Shown: positions 1 through 6,590, numbered from the stretch's first letter. The stretch: 8,068 nt of DNA from an uncultured bacterium (GCA_937967775.1 CALCJH010000012.1:1-8068), one strand, 5' to 3'. Numbers and translations are program-made. Notes: generated by a model from the sequence alone, not told the origin.

Positions 1-42
1 ATGGTCGAGGCGCCGCCGGAGCCCGTGCCGGTCTCCGGCTGA
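1..42 (+). CDS. Possible C-terminal end of an upstream gene (partial)
   Basis: Frame 1 is open from the window edge to a TGA at 40-42, giving a Pro/Glu/Val-rich 13-codon end (MVEAPPEPVPVSG). A tail this short cannot be assigned. In many bacteria plsX precedes fabH, so an upstream lipid gene is possible, but nothing in these codons shows it. Frame 3 is also open, to a stop at 174-176, so it is an alternative reading. The promoter-like sequence at 90-98 favours the gene ending at 42, with a true intergenic region after it. Confidence 0.25.
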   Translation: MVEAPPEPVPVSG

Positions 43-89
43 GCGCTCCTGCGGGCGAACACCGCTGCGCTACGGAATGCCAGATGTAC

Positions 90-98
90 TGCTATAAT
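90..98 (+). promoter_or_regulatory. Candidate extended -10 promoter for the fab cluster
   Basis: A perfect TATAAT (93-98) is preceded by TGC (90-92), which matches the extended -10 form TGnTATAAT. It is a rare AT-rich spot in G+C-rich surroundings. No good TTGACA-like -35 box lies 16-19 bases upstream (the 17-base spacing gives CTACGG at 70-75). Extended -10 promoters can tolerate a weak -35. Transcription would start near 104-106, leaving a leader of about 68 bases before fabH. The match is seen directly; the function is inferred. Confidence 0.5.
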
Positions 99-108
99 GC
101 CGCGGGCG

Positions 109-133
109 GGAGGGCGGCGCCCGTCAGCCCTCC
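109..133 (+). other. Leader hairpin upstream of fabH
   Basis: GGAGGGC (109-115) is exactly complementary to GCCCTCC (127-133), giving a 7-bp G+C-rich stem with an 11-base loop. It sits just after the inferred transcription start and 39 bases before the fabH start codon. No T-run follows, so it is not an ordinary terminator. It could stabilise the mRNA 5' end or be chance pairing in G+C-rich DNA. Confidence 0.3.
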
Positions 134-157
134 GGTGACCACTCCGCCCCAAACCAC

Positions 158-163
158 AAGGAT
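158..163 (+). promoter_or_regulatory. Shine-Dalgarno site of fabH
   Basis: AAGGAT lies nine bases before the TTG codon at 173. It supports that TTG as the start, because no ATG or GTG lies in frame between the site and the conserved N-terminal motif. Confidence 0.6.
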
Positions 164-172
164 AACTGGCAC

Positions 173-1219
173 TTGAGATCAGCTGGAATCGTTGGCCTGG
201 GGATGGCCGTTCCGCAGCGGGTGCTCACCAACGCGGACTTGGAGAAGATGGTTGACACGTCCGACCAGTGGATCCTGGAGCGGACGGGCATCAGGGAAAG
301 GAGGGTCGCTGGCGAGGACGAAACGTCCAGCACGCTGGGGGCCGCAGCCGCCAGGGAGGCTCTGGAGTCCGCCGGGCTGGACCCGCTGGACGTGGACCTC
401 ATTGTCTGTGCGACCACCAGCCCCGATATGCTCTTCCCTTCCACCGCGTGCCTGGTGCAGCATCAGCTGGGTTGCGTGCGCGCCGCGGCTTTCGATCTCA
501 GCGCCGCCTGCTCGGGTTTCGCGTACGGGCTGGCGGTTACTTCCCAGCTTGTGGCGTCCGGAGCCTTTCGTAACGCGCTGCTGATAGGGGTCGATGTTCT
601 GACCAAGTTTCTGGACTGGACGGACCGTTCCACCTGCGTGCTGTTCGGCGATGGGGCGGGGGCGGTGGTGCTGGCTCCCGTGGAGAGCGGACGCGGTCTG
701 CTGGGCTTCGACCTGGGAGCGGACGGGTCCGGGGCCGATCTTCTCACCATCCCGGGTGGCGCCGGAAAGCATCCCATCAGCGAGGAGTCTCTGCGGGAGA
801 AGCTTCGCTACATCCGTATGGACGGGCAGCAGGTGTTCCGCTTCGCGGTCAGGGTGATGGGCGAGTCCGCCGCCAGAGCAGTGGAGAAGTGTGGCCTCAC
901 ACCGGACGATGTGGACTGGTTCGTGCCGCATCAGGCCAACATCCGCATCATAGACAGCGCAACGCGCCGCCTGGGCATAGACCCCGCCCGGGTGTATGTG
1001 AACGTGGACCGCTACGGCAATACGTCTGCCGCGTCCATCCCCATCGCGCTTTACGAGGCGTACCACTCGGGCTGTCTGAAAGAGGATGACACCGTCGTGA
1101 CGGTGGGGTTCGGCGCGGGACTCACCTGGGCTTCGTGTGTGCTGGTGTGGACAATGCCGCCCGCCGGAAGGCAGAATCGGCAAAGCGCCGCCGCGGCAGA
1201 GGGCGTGGGGGCGCGGTGA
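173..1219 (+). CDS. fabH: 3-oxoacyl-ACP synthase III (KAS III)
   Basis: FabH starts fatty acid synthesis in the cytosol by condensing an acyl-CoA primer (acetyl-CoA or a branched acyl-CoA) with malonyl-ACP. The 348-residue product is collinear with the thiolase-fold family. The N-terminal segment with TSDQWILERTGIRERR is at about 29-44. The active-site Cys113 is in DLSAACSGFAYG, His253 and Asn256 are in VPHQAN, and Asn283 is in YGNTSAASIP, so the Cys-His-Asn triad is complete (Cys113, His253, Asn283). The Gly-rich FGDGAGAVVL segment (about 158-167) and the final GFGAGLTW (312-319) are also present. The TTG start follows AAGGAT and places the first beta strand (SAGIVGLG) at residue 3, as in the family. 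After the usual terminal Trp326 there is an unusual tail of about 22 residues rich in Ala, Gln and Arg. fabD begins 26 bases after the stop. The family call is firm; primer preference cannot be read here. Confidence 0.96.
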   Translation: MRSAGIVGLGMAVPQRVLTNADLEKMVDTSDQWILERTGIRERRVAGEDETSSTLGAAAAREALESAGLDPLDVDLIVCATTSPDMLFPSTACLVQHQLGCVRAAAFDLSAACSGFAYGLAVTSQLVASGAFRNALLIGVDVLTKFLDWTDRSTCVLFGDGAGAVVLAPVESGRGLLGFDLGADGSGADLLTIPGGAGKHPISEESLREKLRYIRMDGQQVFRFAVRVMGESAARAVEKCGLTPDDVDWFVPHQANIRIIDSATRRLGIDPARVYVNVDRYGNTSAASIPIALYEAYHSGCLKEDDTVVTVGFGAGLTWASCVLVWTMPPAGRQNRQSAAAAEGVGAR

Positions 1220-1245
1220 TCACTGCGGAATGGGGAGACGGTTTG

Positions 1246-2184
1246 ATGCTGGCTTTCGTGTTTCCCGGTCAGGGTTCGCAGCGTCCCGGAATGGGACAGG
1301 CTCTGTATAGTGAGTTCGAGGCCGCCAGAAAGGTCTGGGAGCGGGCGGACTCGCTGCTGGGCTTTCCCCTTTCCGATCTGGCGTTCAACGGACCGGAGGA
1401 GGATCTGAAAGCCACGCGCAACGCCCAGCTTGCGCTGTATGTGTCCGAAGTGGCAGCGCTGCGTTGTTTGCTGGAGGCCGGTGTCAGGCCGGGGATCTGC
1501 GCCGGGCACAGCATCGGCGAATATGCTGCGCTGGTGGCGACCGGAGCGATGGACTGGGAAGAGGGGCTTGGCCTGGTGCGCGTCAGGGCTGCGGCCATGG
1601 ACCGCGCAGCACAGGAGCGGCCGGGCGCGATGGCGGCGATTATCGGATTGCCGCCGGAGCAGGTGGCCGCGTGCGTAGAGGCTGCTTCCGGGGCCGGTAT
1701 CGTCTGCGTCGCAAATTACAATTCGGCGGAGCAGGTGGTCATTTCGGGAGAGAAAGAGGCCGTGGATGCTGCCTGTGCGGCGGCTTCGGAGGCCGGCGCG
1801 AAGAGGGTGGTGCCGCTGGCGGTAAGCGGGGCCTTCCACAGCCCGCTGATGGCCGGGGCGGCAGAGGAACTGGGGCAGGCGCTTGCGGGGGCGCGGCTGG
1901 CGGTTCCGCAGGTTCCTGTGATAATGAACGTCACGGCCCGCCCGGCCGGTGGGCCTGAGGAGATCCGTAGGCTGCTGAAGGAGCAGGTCGTGGGACAGGT
2001 GCGCTGGCACGAGTGCGCTCAGGCCATTCTGGATGCAGGGCCGCAGGCGGTCATCGAGGCGGGTACCGGGAAGGTTCTTTCCGGACTCATGCGCCGGATG
2101 CCCGGCGCGCCTCAGGTGGTGGCCGTCGAGGAGCCGGGGGACGTCAGGGCAGCCGCTGCGGAGTTCGGTGGCGGGGAGGCTTGA
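1246..2184 (+). CDS. fabD: Malonyl-CoA:ACP transacylase
   Basis: FabD moves the malonyl group from CoA to the phosphopantetheine arm of ACP, supplying the extender for FabH and FabF. The 312-residue length is typical. The N-terminus FVFPGQGSQRPGMG forms the oxyanion-hole region. The nucleophile Ser89 is in GHSIGEYAAL. Arg114, expected to hold the malonyl carboxylate, is in VRVRAAAMDR. The catalytic His198 is in GAFHSPLM. Gln247 (KEQVVGQVRW) and the Gly-rich EAGTGKVLSGL near 271-281 also match the family. The reading frame is open upstream to 1135, but that extension overlaps fabH and has no family similarity. The ATG at 1246, eight bases after GGGGAG (1232-1237), gives the normal N-terminus. 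A TTG directly before it (1243) is a minor alternative start. fabG begins 19 bases after the stop. Confidence 0.96.
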   Translation: MLAFVFPGQGSQRPGMGQALYSEFEAARKVWERADSLLGFPLSDLAFNGPEEDLKATRNAQLALYVSEVAALRCLLEAGVRPGICAGHSIGEYAALVATGAMDWEEGLGLVRVRAAAMDRAAQERPGAMAAIIGLPPEQVAACVEAASGAGIVCVANYNSAEQVVISGEKEAVDAACAAASEAGAKRVVPLAVSGAFHSPLMAGAAEELGQALAGARLAVPQVPVIMNVTARPAGGPEEIRRLLKEQVVGQVRWHECAQAILDAGPQAVIEAGTGKVLSGLMRRMPGAPQVVAVEEPGDVRAAAAEFGGGEA

Positions 2185-2190
2185 GGACAC

Positions 2191-2196
2191 GGAGGT
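2191..2196 (+). promoter_or_regulatory. Shine-Dalgarno site deciding the fabG start
   Basis: GGAGGT lies seven bases before TTG at 2204, between the fabD stop and fabG. The open frame extends far upstream into fabD, but only this site plus the TTG gives a family-length FabG. The next in-frame ATG falls after the nucleotide-binding loop. Confidence 0.7.
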
Positions 2197-2203
2197 ATCG
2201 CAT

Positions 2204-2953
2204 TTGAGTCTCAAGGGACAGGTCGCGTTCGTCACTGGGGCGGGCCGCGCCGGAAAGGGTATCGGTAGGGCCATCTGCCTGGCGCTCGCTTCGCAGGGGG
2301 CGGACATCGCCATCGCCGACTTCGTGGCGGAGGCCGCAGAGGCGGTGGCTGAAGAGTGCCGCGCGCAGGGAGTGCGAGCGCTTGCGCTTCAGGGAAGCGT
2401 CTCGGACTCCGCCGACGTCGCCAGGATGGTGAACCGGACCGTCGAAGAGTTCGGACGCATAGACATCCTTGTGAATAATGCCGGAATCACCCGGGACGGG
2501 TTGCTGGTGCGGATGTCGGATGAGGACTGGCAGGCTGTTCTGCAGACCAACCTCACGGGCGCTTTCCTTTGCACCCGCGAGGTGGCTAAGGTCATGATGC
2601 GCCAGAGGTCCGGCCGCATCGTCAACATCGCCAGTGTGATGGGCGTGGTCGGGAACGCGGGGCAAGCCAATTACTCCGCATCCAAAGCGGGGATGATCGC
2701 TCTCACGAAGACCACCGCGAAGGAACTGGGACGGCGAGGGATTAACGTTAACGCGGTCGCGCCCGGCTTCATCCAGACCGTGATGACCGAGGAGATGCCG
2801 GAGGGTGCTAAAGCTAAGGTTTCGGAGCAGATACCGCTGGAGCGTCTGGGTACGCCTGAGGACGTGGCAAATGTGGTTCTGTTCCTTGTGGGAGATCTGT
2901 CCAGCTACGTGACCGGCCAGGTGGTACACGTGGATGGCGGAATGGTGATGTAA
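2204..2953 (+). CDS. fabG: 3-oxoacyl-ACP reductase
   Basis: FabG reduces 3-oxoacyl-ACP to (R)-3-hydroxyacyl-ACP, the first reduction of each elongation cycle. From the TTG start the product is 249 residues, normal for this short-chain dehydrogenase/reductase. The Rossmann loop is TGAGRAGKGIG (11-21). NNAG is at 91-94 and Asn116 in QTNLTG. Catalytic Ser144 is in NIASVMG, with Tyr157 and Lys161 in YSASK. NVNAVAPGFI is at 181-190 and VTGQVVHVDGGM ends the protein. The catalytic tetrad is complete. Two features are unusual. The Gly-rich loop has three more residues than the usual TGxxxGIG. Asp39 at the end of the second strand (IAIAD) is the position that favours NAD(H) in many SDRs, whereas housekeeping FabG usually uses NADPH. 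Its position between fabD and acpP supports the FabG role over that of a general SDR. The stop lies 17 bases before acpP. Confidence 0.94.
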   Translation: MSLKGQVAFVTGAGRAGKGIGRAICLALASQGADIAIADFVAEAAEAVAEECRAQGVRALALQGSVSDSADVARMVNRTVEEFGRIDILVNNAGITRDGLLVRMSDEDWQAVLQTNLTGAFLCTREVAKVMMRQRSGRIVNIASVMGVVGNAGQANYSASKAGMIALTKTTAKELGRRGINVNAVAPGFIQTVMTEEMPEGAKAKVSEQIPLERLGTPEDVANVVLFLVGDLSSYVTGQVVHVDGGMVM

Positions 2954-2957
2954 GTCG

Positions 2958-2965
2958 AAGAGGAG
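2958..2965 (+). promoter_or_regulatory. Strong Shine-Dalgarno site of acpP
   Basis: AAGAGGAG ends five bases before the acpP ATG. The strong site fits the high translation expected for ACP, usually one of the more abundant cytosolic proteins. Confidence 0.6.
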
Positions 2966-2970
2966 CATAG

Positions 2971-3207
2971 ATGTCGACGTTTGAGCGCGTGAAGAAGGTT
3001 GTTGTGGAGCGGCTGAAGGTGTCGGAAGATCAGGTCACGGAGAACGCTTCGTTCGAGCATGACCTGAAGGCGGACTCGCTGGACGAGGTGGAGCTGGTGA
3101 TGGGTCTTGAGGAGGAGTTCGAGATCCAGATCCCGGACGAGGACGCCGAGAAGATTACCACGGTCGCTGAGGCCGTCAAATACATCGAGCAGAAGACTAA
3201 AGGTTAA
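2971..3207 (+). CDS. acpP: Acyl carrier protein
   Basis: This small acidic four-helix protein carries the growing acyl chain as a thioester on a 4'-phosphopantetheine arm and hands it to FabD, FabH, FabG and FabF. The 78-residue length is standard. The modification site is Ser36 in [12 protein letters not shown]. Helix II, which partner enzymes recognise, is very acidic ([15 protein letters not shown]). The end, [14 protein letters not shown], matches helix IV of the family. The DLKADSL form, with Lys where many ACPs have Gly, is an acceptable variant. ATG at 2971 has a strong Shine-Dalgarno site. The position between fabG and fabF is the classical one. A strong hairpin follows the stop by five bases, which may separate acpP expression from that of downstream genes. 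Confidence 0.97.
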   Translation: MSTFERVKKVVVERLKVSEDQVTENASFEHDLKADSLDEVELVMGLEEEFEIQIPDEDAEKITTVAEAVKYIEQKTKG

Positions 3208-3210
3208 TGC

Positions 3211-3256
3211 GGGGGCGCCCGGCGCGCCGTTTCCGGCGCACACGCGGGCGCCCTTT
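3211..3256 (+). terminator. Nested G+C-rich hairpin after acpP, possible terminator or attenuator
   Basis: The outer arms GGGCGCCCG (3213-3221) and CGGGCGCCC (3245-3253) are exact complements. Inside them GCGCCG (3224-3229) and CGGCGC (3234-3239) pair around a TTTC loop. The total is 15 G+C base pairs with a small 2/5-base internal loop. Only three T residues follow (3254-3256), so it is weaker than a textbook intrinsic terminator. It begins just after the acpP stop. A partial terminator or an mRNA 3'-end stabiliser would fit the usual need for more ACP than FabF. Structure is seen directly; function is inferred. Confidence 0.5.
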
Positions 3257-3280
3257 GCCGCATCCGGAGATCGGCTGAGG

Positions 3281-3304
3281 AGTCTCCCGGGTTCACGGGA
3301 GATT
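3281..3304 (+). other. Second hairpin in the acpP-fabF gap, next to the fabF ribosome-binding site
   Basis: TCTCCCG (3283-3289) and CGGGAGA (3296-3302) form a perfect 7-bp stem around a GGTTCA loop, extendable by a G-T and an A-T pair to 3281 and 3304. It ends nine bases before the fabF Shine-Dalgarno-like GAGGT (3314-3318). It may shape fabF translation or protect the 5' end of a processed message. No T-run follows. Confidence 0.35.
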
Positions 3305-3322
3305 CCGGCGGTTGAGGTTTGA

Positions 3323-4573
3323 ATGAGCAACAACTCCAGGCGTAGAGTGGTGGTCACCGGCATGGGAGCGGTGACGCCCGTCGGTTGCACCGTGGAGGCT
3401 ATGTGGGATGCGCTCATCCACGGACGGTCCGGGGTGGGTCCGGTCACGCATTTCGATGCTTCCCGGCATTCCAGCAAAATCGCGGCGGAGGTGAAGGATT
3501 TCGACCCGCTGCAGTATCTGTCGGCCAAGGAGGTGGACCGCAACGACCCATTCGTGCAGTTTGCCATCGGGGCCGCGCTGGATGCGGTGAAGGATGCGGG
3601 CCTGGTCATAGATGATTCCAACTCCGACCGTGTCGGTGTCCTGGTCGGGTCGGGGATCGGCGGCACAAAGACGTGGGAAGAGCAGAATGCGGTCCTGGTG
3701 GAGCGTGGGCCGTCCCGCGTGAGCCCGTTCTTCGTGCCCATGCTGATCGCGGACATGGCGAGCGGTCAGGTTTCCATCCTGACCGGGGCGAGGGGGCCGA
3801 ACCTGGCGGTGGTGACGGCGTGTGCCACGGGCAGTCACGCCATCGGAGACGCGGCGGAAATCATCCGGCGGGGCGACGCCGACGCCATGATTGCGGGGGG
3901 CACGGAAGCGGCCGTGCGGCCGCTCGCAATGGCCGGGTTCTGCTCTATGAGGGCTCTTTCCACCCGCAATGACGAGCCGGAGCGGGCCAGCCGGCCCTTC
4001 GATAAGGAGCGTGACGGCTTCGTCATCGGAGAGGGCGCCGGTTGCGTGGTGCTGGAAGAGTACGAGCATGCCCGCAGCCGCGGGGCCCGGATCTACGGCG
4101 AGGTGCTGGGATACGGCCTGTCAGGAGATGCCTATCATATCACCCAGCCCGCGCCGGGCGGTCACGGGGCTCAGAAGTGCATGCGGATGGCGCTGGAGGA
4201 CGCTGGCCTGCCGCTGGATGCGGTGAGCTACATCAACGCCCATGGCACCTCCACGCCGCCGAACGATCGCATTGAGACCGAGGCCATAAAGGCCGTGTTC
4301 GGTCCGGATCTGGCCTACCGCATCCCCGTCAGCTCCACGAAGTCCATGACGGGGCATCTGCTTGGCGCGGCCGGCGCGGTGGAGGCCATAGTCTGCCTGA
4401 AAGCTATCGAGCAGGGAGTGCTGCCGCCCACCATCAACTACGAGTTCCCGGATCCGGACTGCGACCTGGACTACGTGCCGAACGAGGCGCGGGAGGCGAA
4501 TGTGTCCGTCGCGCTGTCCAACTCGTTCGGCTTCGGTGGGCACAACGCCACTCTGGTTTTCGGCAAAGTCTGA
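3323..4573 (+). CDS. fabF: 3-oxoacyl-ACP synthase II (KAS II)
   Basis: FabF is the elongating condensing enzyme: it joins acyl-ACP to malonyl-ACP with loss of CO2 in each later cycle. The 416-residue product has the expected length and start ([16 protein letters not shown]). The nucleophile Cys167 is in [14 protein letters not shown]. His307 is in [12 protein letters not shown] and His345 in [14 protein letters not shown] with Lys340, giving the Cys-His-His set of KAS I/II enzymes. [17 protein letters not shown] (about 224-240) and the terminal [14 protein letters not shown] match FabF. ATG at 3323 follows GAGGT (3314-3318). The 115-base gap from acpP contains two hairpins, so fabF may be expressed at a different level from acpP. 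The KAS II call rather than KAS I rests on overall FabF-like motifs and on its place next to acpP. Confidence 0.96.
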   Translation: MSNNSRRRVVVTGMGAVTPVGCTVEAMWDALIHGRSGVGPVTHFDASRHSSKIAAEVKDFDPLQYLSAKEVDRNDPFVQFAIGAALDAVKDAGLVIDDSNSDRVGVLVGSGIGGTKTWEEQNAVLVERGPSRVSPFFVPMLIADMASGQVSILTGARGPNLAVVTACATGSHAIGDAAEIIRRGDADAMIAGGTEAAVRPLAMAGFCSMRALSTRNDEPERASRPFDKERDGFVIGEGAGCVVLEEYEHARSRGARIYGEVLGYGLSGDAYHITQPAPGGHGAQKCMRMALEDAGLPLDAVSYINAHGTSTPPNDRIETEAIKAVFGPDLAYRIPVSSTKSMTGHLLGAAGAVEAIVCLKAIEQGVLPPTINYEFPDPDCDLDYVPNEAREANVSVALSNSFGFGGHNATLVFGKV

Positions 4574-4599
4574 CACCGGGTCGTTTTGGAAGTCTTGTG

Positions 4600-4633
4600 A
4601 GGGGCAGCGGTTTCCGGTCGGGCCGTTGCCCCT
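4600..4633 (+). other. Hairpin in the fabF-aminotransferase gap
   Basis: AGGGGCAGCGG (4600-4610) pairs with CCGTTGCCCCT (4623-4633): 11 base pairs, one of them a G-T wobble, around a 12-base loop. It fills most of the 88-base gap. No T-run follows, so it is not a clear intrinsic terminator. It could be a Rho-type boundary, an mRNA processing or stability element, or part of the leader of the aminotransferase gene. Confidence 0.4.
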
Positions 4634-4661
4634 GAAGATCAGGAGGGAGTCTGAAAGAAGA

Positions 4662-5849
4662 ATGGGCATCTCAGAACGCGCGCGCAGGGCGAGCCCCTCG
4701 CCGACGCTCGGAATCACCGCTAAGGCGAATCAGCTCAAGGCGCAGGGTGTGGATCTGATCGGATTCGCCGCGGGCGAGCCCGATTTCGACACTCCTCAGC
4801 ATATCAAGGATGCGGCCGCAGCCGCGCTGGCGGCGGGGGTCACCAAGTACACTCCATCCACCGGGACGCCCGAGCTCAAAAAGGCCATCGTCGAGAAGCT
4901 GGAGCGCGACAACGGTCTGAGCTATGACGTCAGCCATATCGCTGTGTCCTGCGGCGCCAAGCACAGCATCTACAATGCGTTTCAGGCCGTGCTGGATCCC
5001 GGGGACGAGGTCATCATCCCGGCCCCGTACTGGGTGTCCTATCCCGAGCAGGTGCTGCTCGCTGAGGGCAAGCCGGTCATCGTCCGGACGGACGAGTCCA
5101 CAGGATTCCGGATGAGCGCGGCGCAGTTCGAGGAAGCCTGCACGCCCCGAACGAAGATGCTGGTCCTGAACAGCCCGTCCAACCCGACCGGCGGCGTGTA
5201 TTCGCGGCGCGATCTGGAGGAGATCGCCGAGGTTGCCGTGCGCAGGGGGGTGATGGTGCTCTCCGACGAGATCTACGAGAAGATCATCTACGGGGAGGAG
5301 CACGTCTCCATCGCGTCCCTTGGCAAAGAGATCTACGACCTCACCATCACGGTGAACGGCTTCTCCAAGTCCTACTCCATGACCGGCTGGAGGCTCGGCT
5401 ATATGGCCGCCTCGAAAGAGATAATCGAGGCGGTCGGAAAGATACAGGATCAGAGCACATCCAACCCCACTAGCTTCGCGCAGAAGGGCGCCGTGGCGGC
5501 CCTCACCGGTCCGCAAGAGTGCGTGGAAGAGATGCGCCGCGAGTTCGAGCGCAGGCGGGATCGCATTGTGGAGCTGTTAAACGCCTGCCCGGGCGTGGAG
5601 TGTCTGACTCCCGGCGGGGCGTTCTACGTCTTTCCGAACGTCTCGGGCGTCCTCAAGATGTCCGGCGGGAAGTTCGCGGATTCGGACGCGCTGGCCGAGT
5701 GGCTGCTGGAGGCGGCGAAGGTGGCCATCGTCCCCGGCTCCGGGTTCGGCGCGCCGGAGAATGTGCGCCTGAGCTACGCCACCTCGATGCAGGCCATCGA
5801 AGAGGGACTGGCGCGGATGCGGAGCGCGCTGGAGGGACTACAGGGCTGA
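4662..5849 (+). CDS. Pyridoxal-phosphate aminotransferase, aspartate aminotransferase type
   Basis: This is a fold-type I PLP enzyme of about 395 residues that should move an amino group between an amino acid (probably aspartate or glutamate) and a 2-oxo acid in the cytosol. FAAGEPDFDTP (35-45) is the subgroup N-terminal motif. APYWVSYPEQ (121-130) supplies the aromatic residue stacking on PLP. Asn174 is in NSPSNPTGG, Asp202 and Tyr205 in SDEIY. The Schiff-base Lys236 is in NGFSKSYSMTGWRLGY, with Arg244. Arg369 in NVRLSYAT should hold the substrate alpha-carboxylate. Lys100 in GAKHSIYN matches the Lys of Thermus-type aspartate aminotransferases that contacts the distal carboxylate. The ATG at 4662 gives the family N-terminus; AGGAGG (4641-4646) is 15 bases away, rather far, and GAAAGAAG is closer. 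The open frame reaches 4500 inside fabF, but that part is unlike the family. Aspartate/prephenate, tyrosine or 4-methylthio-2-oxobutanoate activity cannot be excluded. The symbol aspC would be a guess. Confidence 0.9.
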   Translation: MGISERARRASPSPTLGITAKANQLKAQGVDLIGFAAGEPDFDTPQHIKDAAAAALAAGVTKYTPSTGTPELKKAIVEKLERDNGLSYDVSHIAVSCGAKHSIYNAFQAVLDPGDEVIIPAPYWVSYPEQVLLAEGKPVIVRTDESTGFRMSAAQFEEACTPRTKMLVLNSPSNPTGGVYSRRDLEEIAEVAVRRGVMVLSDEIYEKIIYGEEHVSIASLGKEIYDLTITVNGFSKSYSMTGWRLGYMAASKEIIEAVGKIQDQSTSNPTSFAQKGAVAALTGPQECVEEMRREFERRRDRIVELLNACPGVECLTPGGAFYVFPNVSGVLKMSGGKFADSDALAEWLLEAAKVAIVPGSGFGAPENVRLSYATSMQAIEEGLARMRSALEGLQG

Positions 5850-5855
5850 CGGGCC

Positions 5856-6590
5856 GTGGAAGAGCGTCAACCGGCCGCCGTGTCGCTTGAGGAACTCCAG
5901 GCGCTGCAGCAGCGGCTGGGGGTGGGTCTCAGCGATCTGGATTTGCTGCGGCAGGCTCTGACGCACCGCTCGTATCTCGGGGAGACCACCGGCTTCCAGA
6001 GTAACGAACGTCTGGAGTTCCTGGGAGACTCGGTCCTTGGGCTGGTCGTCGCGGAATACCTTTACCACCATCTGGAGGGCCGCCCCGAAGGTGACCTCTC
6101 CCGCGCCAGGGCCGTTGCGGTCAGCGAGCCGACGCTGGCGGAGGCGGCTCGCTGCCTGGACCTTCAGAGTGCCCTGCAGGTGTCCACGGGTGAGCGTCTC
6201 TCGGGAGGGCTGGACCGCGACTCCATCCTTTCGGACACGTACGAGGCGGTGGTCGCGGTCATCTACCTGGACAGGGGCTTAGATGCGGCCCGCGAGTTCG
6301 TCCTGCGCACGCTGAGCGACGTTCTGCAGCGGATCGAAGAGGGTTCGCACCTGCGGGATTTCAAGTCTCAACTCCAGCAGCTGACGCAGGCGCGTCATCG
6401 CGTCACTCCGCGATATCACGTGGTCCAGGAGTCCGGCGCCGATCACGATAAGACCTTCGTTGTGGAGGTGGAGGTGAACGGGAAGCGCCTGGGGCGCGGC
6501 GTCGGCAAGAGCAAGAAGCAGGCCGAGCAGGCCGCCGCGGAGCAAGCGCTGAGCAGGGGACTCTTTATGGACGCGCCGGAGGAGGGCTGA
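5856..6590 (+). CDS. rnc: Ribonuclease III
   Basis: RNase III cuts double-stranded RNA, maturing rRNA precursors and controlling some mRNAs. The 244-residue product has the N-terminal endonuclease domain (about 10-155) and the C-terminal dsRNA-binding domain (about 168-236). The signature NERLEFLGDSVLGLVV (50-65) carries the metal ligands Glu54 and Asp58. The second pair, Asp127 and Glu130, is in SDTYEAVVAVIYLD, which replaces the commoner ADAFEALIGAIYLD form but keeps both acids. LTHRSY (35-40) and the dsRBD end GVGKSKKQAEQAAAEQAL are typical. The GTG start at 5856, six bases after the aminotransferase stop, has only a weak Shine-Dalgarno (CAGGGC, 5841-5846); an in-frame GTG at 5880 is the alternative. 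Tight spacing suggests cotranscription with the aminotransferase gene. rnc next to acpP or fabF is a common bacterial arrangement. Confidence 0.95.
   Translation: MEERQPAAVSLEELQALQQRLGVGLSDLDLLRQALTHRSYLGETTGFQSNERLEFLGDSVLGLVVAEYLYHHLEGRPEGDLSRARAVAVSEPTLAEAARCLDLQSALQVSTGERLSGGLDRDSILSDTYEAVVAVIYLDRGLDAAREFVLRTLSDVLQRIEEGSHLRDFKSQLQQLTQARHRVTPRYHVVQESGADHDKTFVVEVEVNGKRLGRGVGKSKKQAEQAAAEQALSRGLFMDAPEEG
6578..6586 (+). promoter_or_regulatory. Shine-Dalgarno site of mtnP inside the end of rnc
   Basis: GGAGGAGGG lies in the last codons of rnc and eight bases before the mtnP ATG. It also encodes the C-terminal Pro-Glu-Glu-Gly of RNase III, which points to translational coupling of the two genes. 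Confidence 0.6.

Noticed and set aside
3..176. Frame 3 open from the window edge to a stop overlapping the fabH TTG
   Set aside because: It would give a coupled upstream gene, but it runs through the TATAAT box and the leader hairpin, and its translation (Thr/Pro/Cys-rich) resembles no expected neighbour. It remains possible but unsupported.
179..1183. Long open frame on the minus strand opposite fabH (334 codons)
   Set aside because: It is antisense to a fully supported FabH, has no recognisable domain, and is a typical by-product of G+C-rich codon use.
1051..2313. 420-codon minus-strand open frame spanning the fabH end, fabD and the fabG start
   Set aside because: It crosses three well-supported genes, has low-complexity His/Arg/Pro-rich translation and no known motif.
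2742..2751. Perfect palindrome TTAACGTTAA inside fabG
   Set aside because: It encodes part of the conserved INVNAVAPG block, so protein coding explains it; there is no reason to call it an operator.
3208..3322. Small coding sequence in the acpP-fabF gap, in a frame open through the gap to a stop at 3320-3322
   Set aside because: It is a continuation of an out-of-frame reading of acpP with Arg/Ser/Pro-rich translation and no ribosome-binding site. The hairpins explain the gap better.
4671..5516. 281-codon minus-strand open frame opposite the aminotransferase
   Set aside because: It is the antisense shadow of a gene with all PLP-enzyme motifs; its composition is atypical for a real protein.
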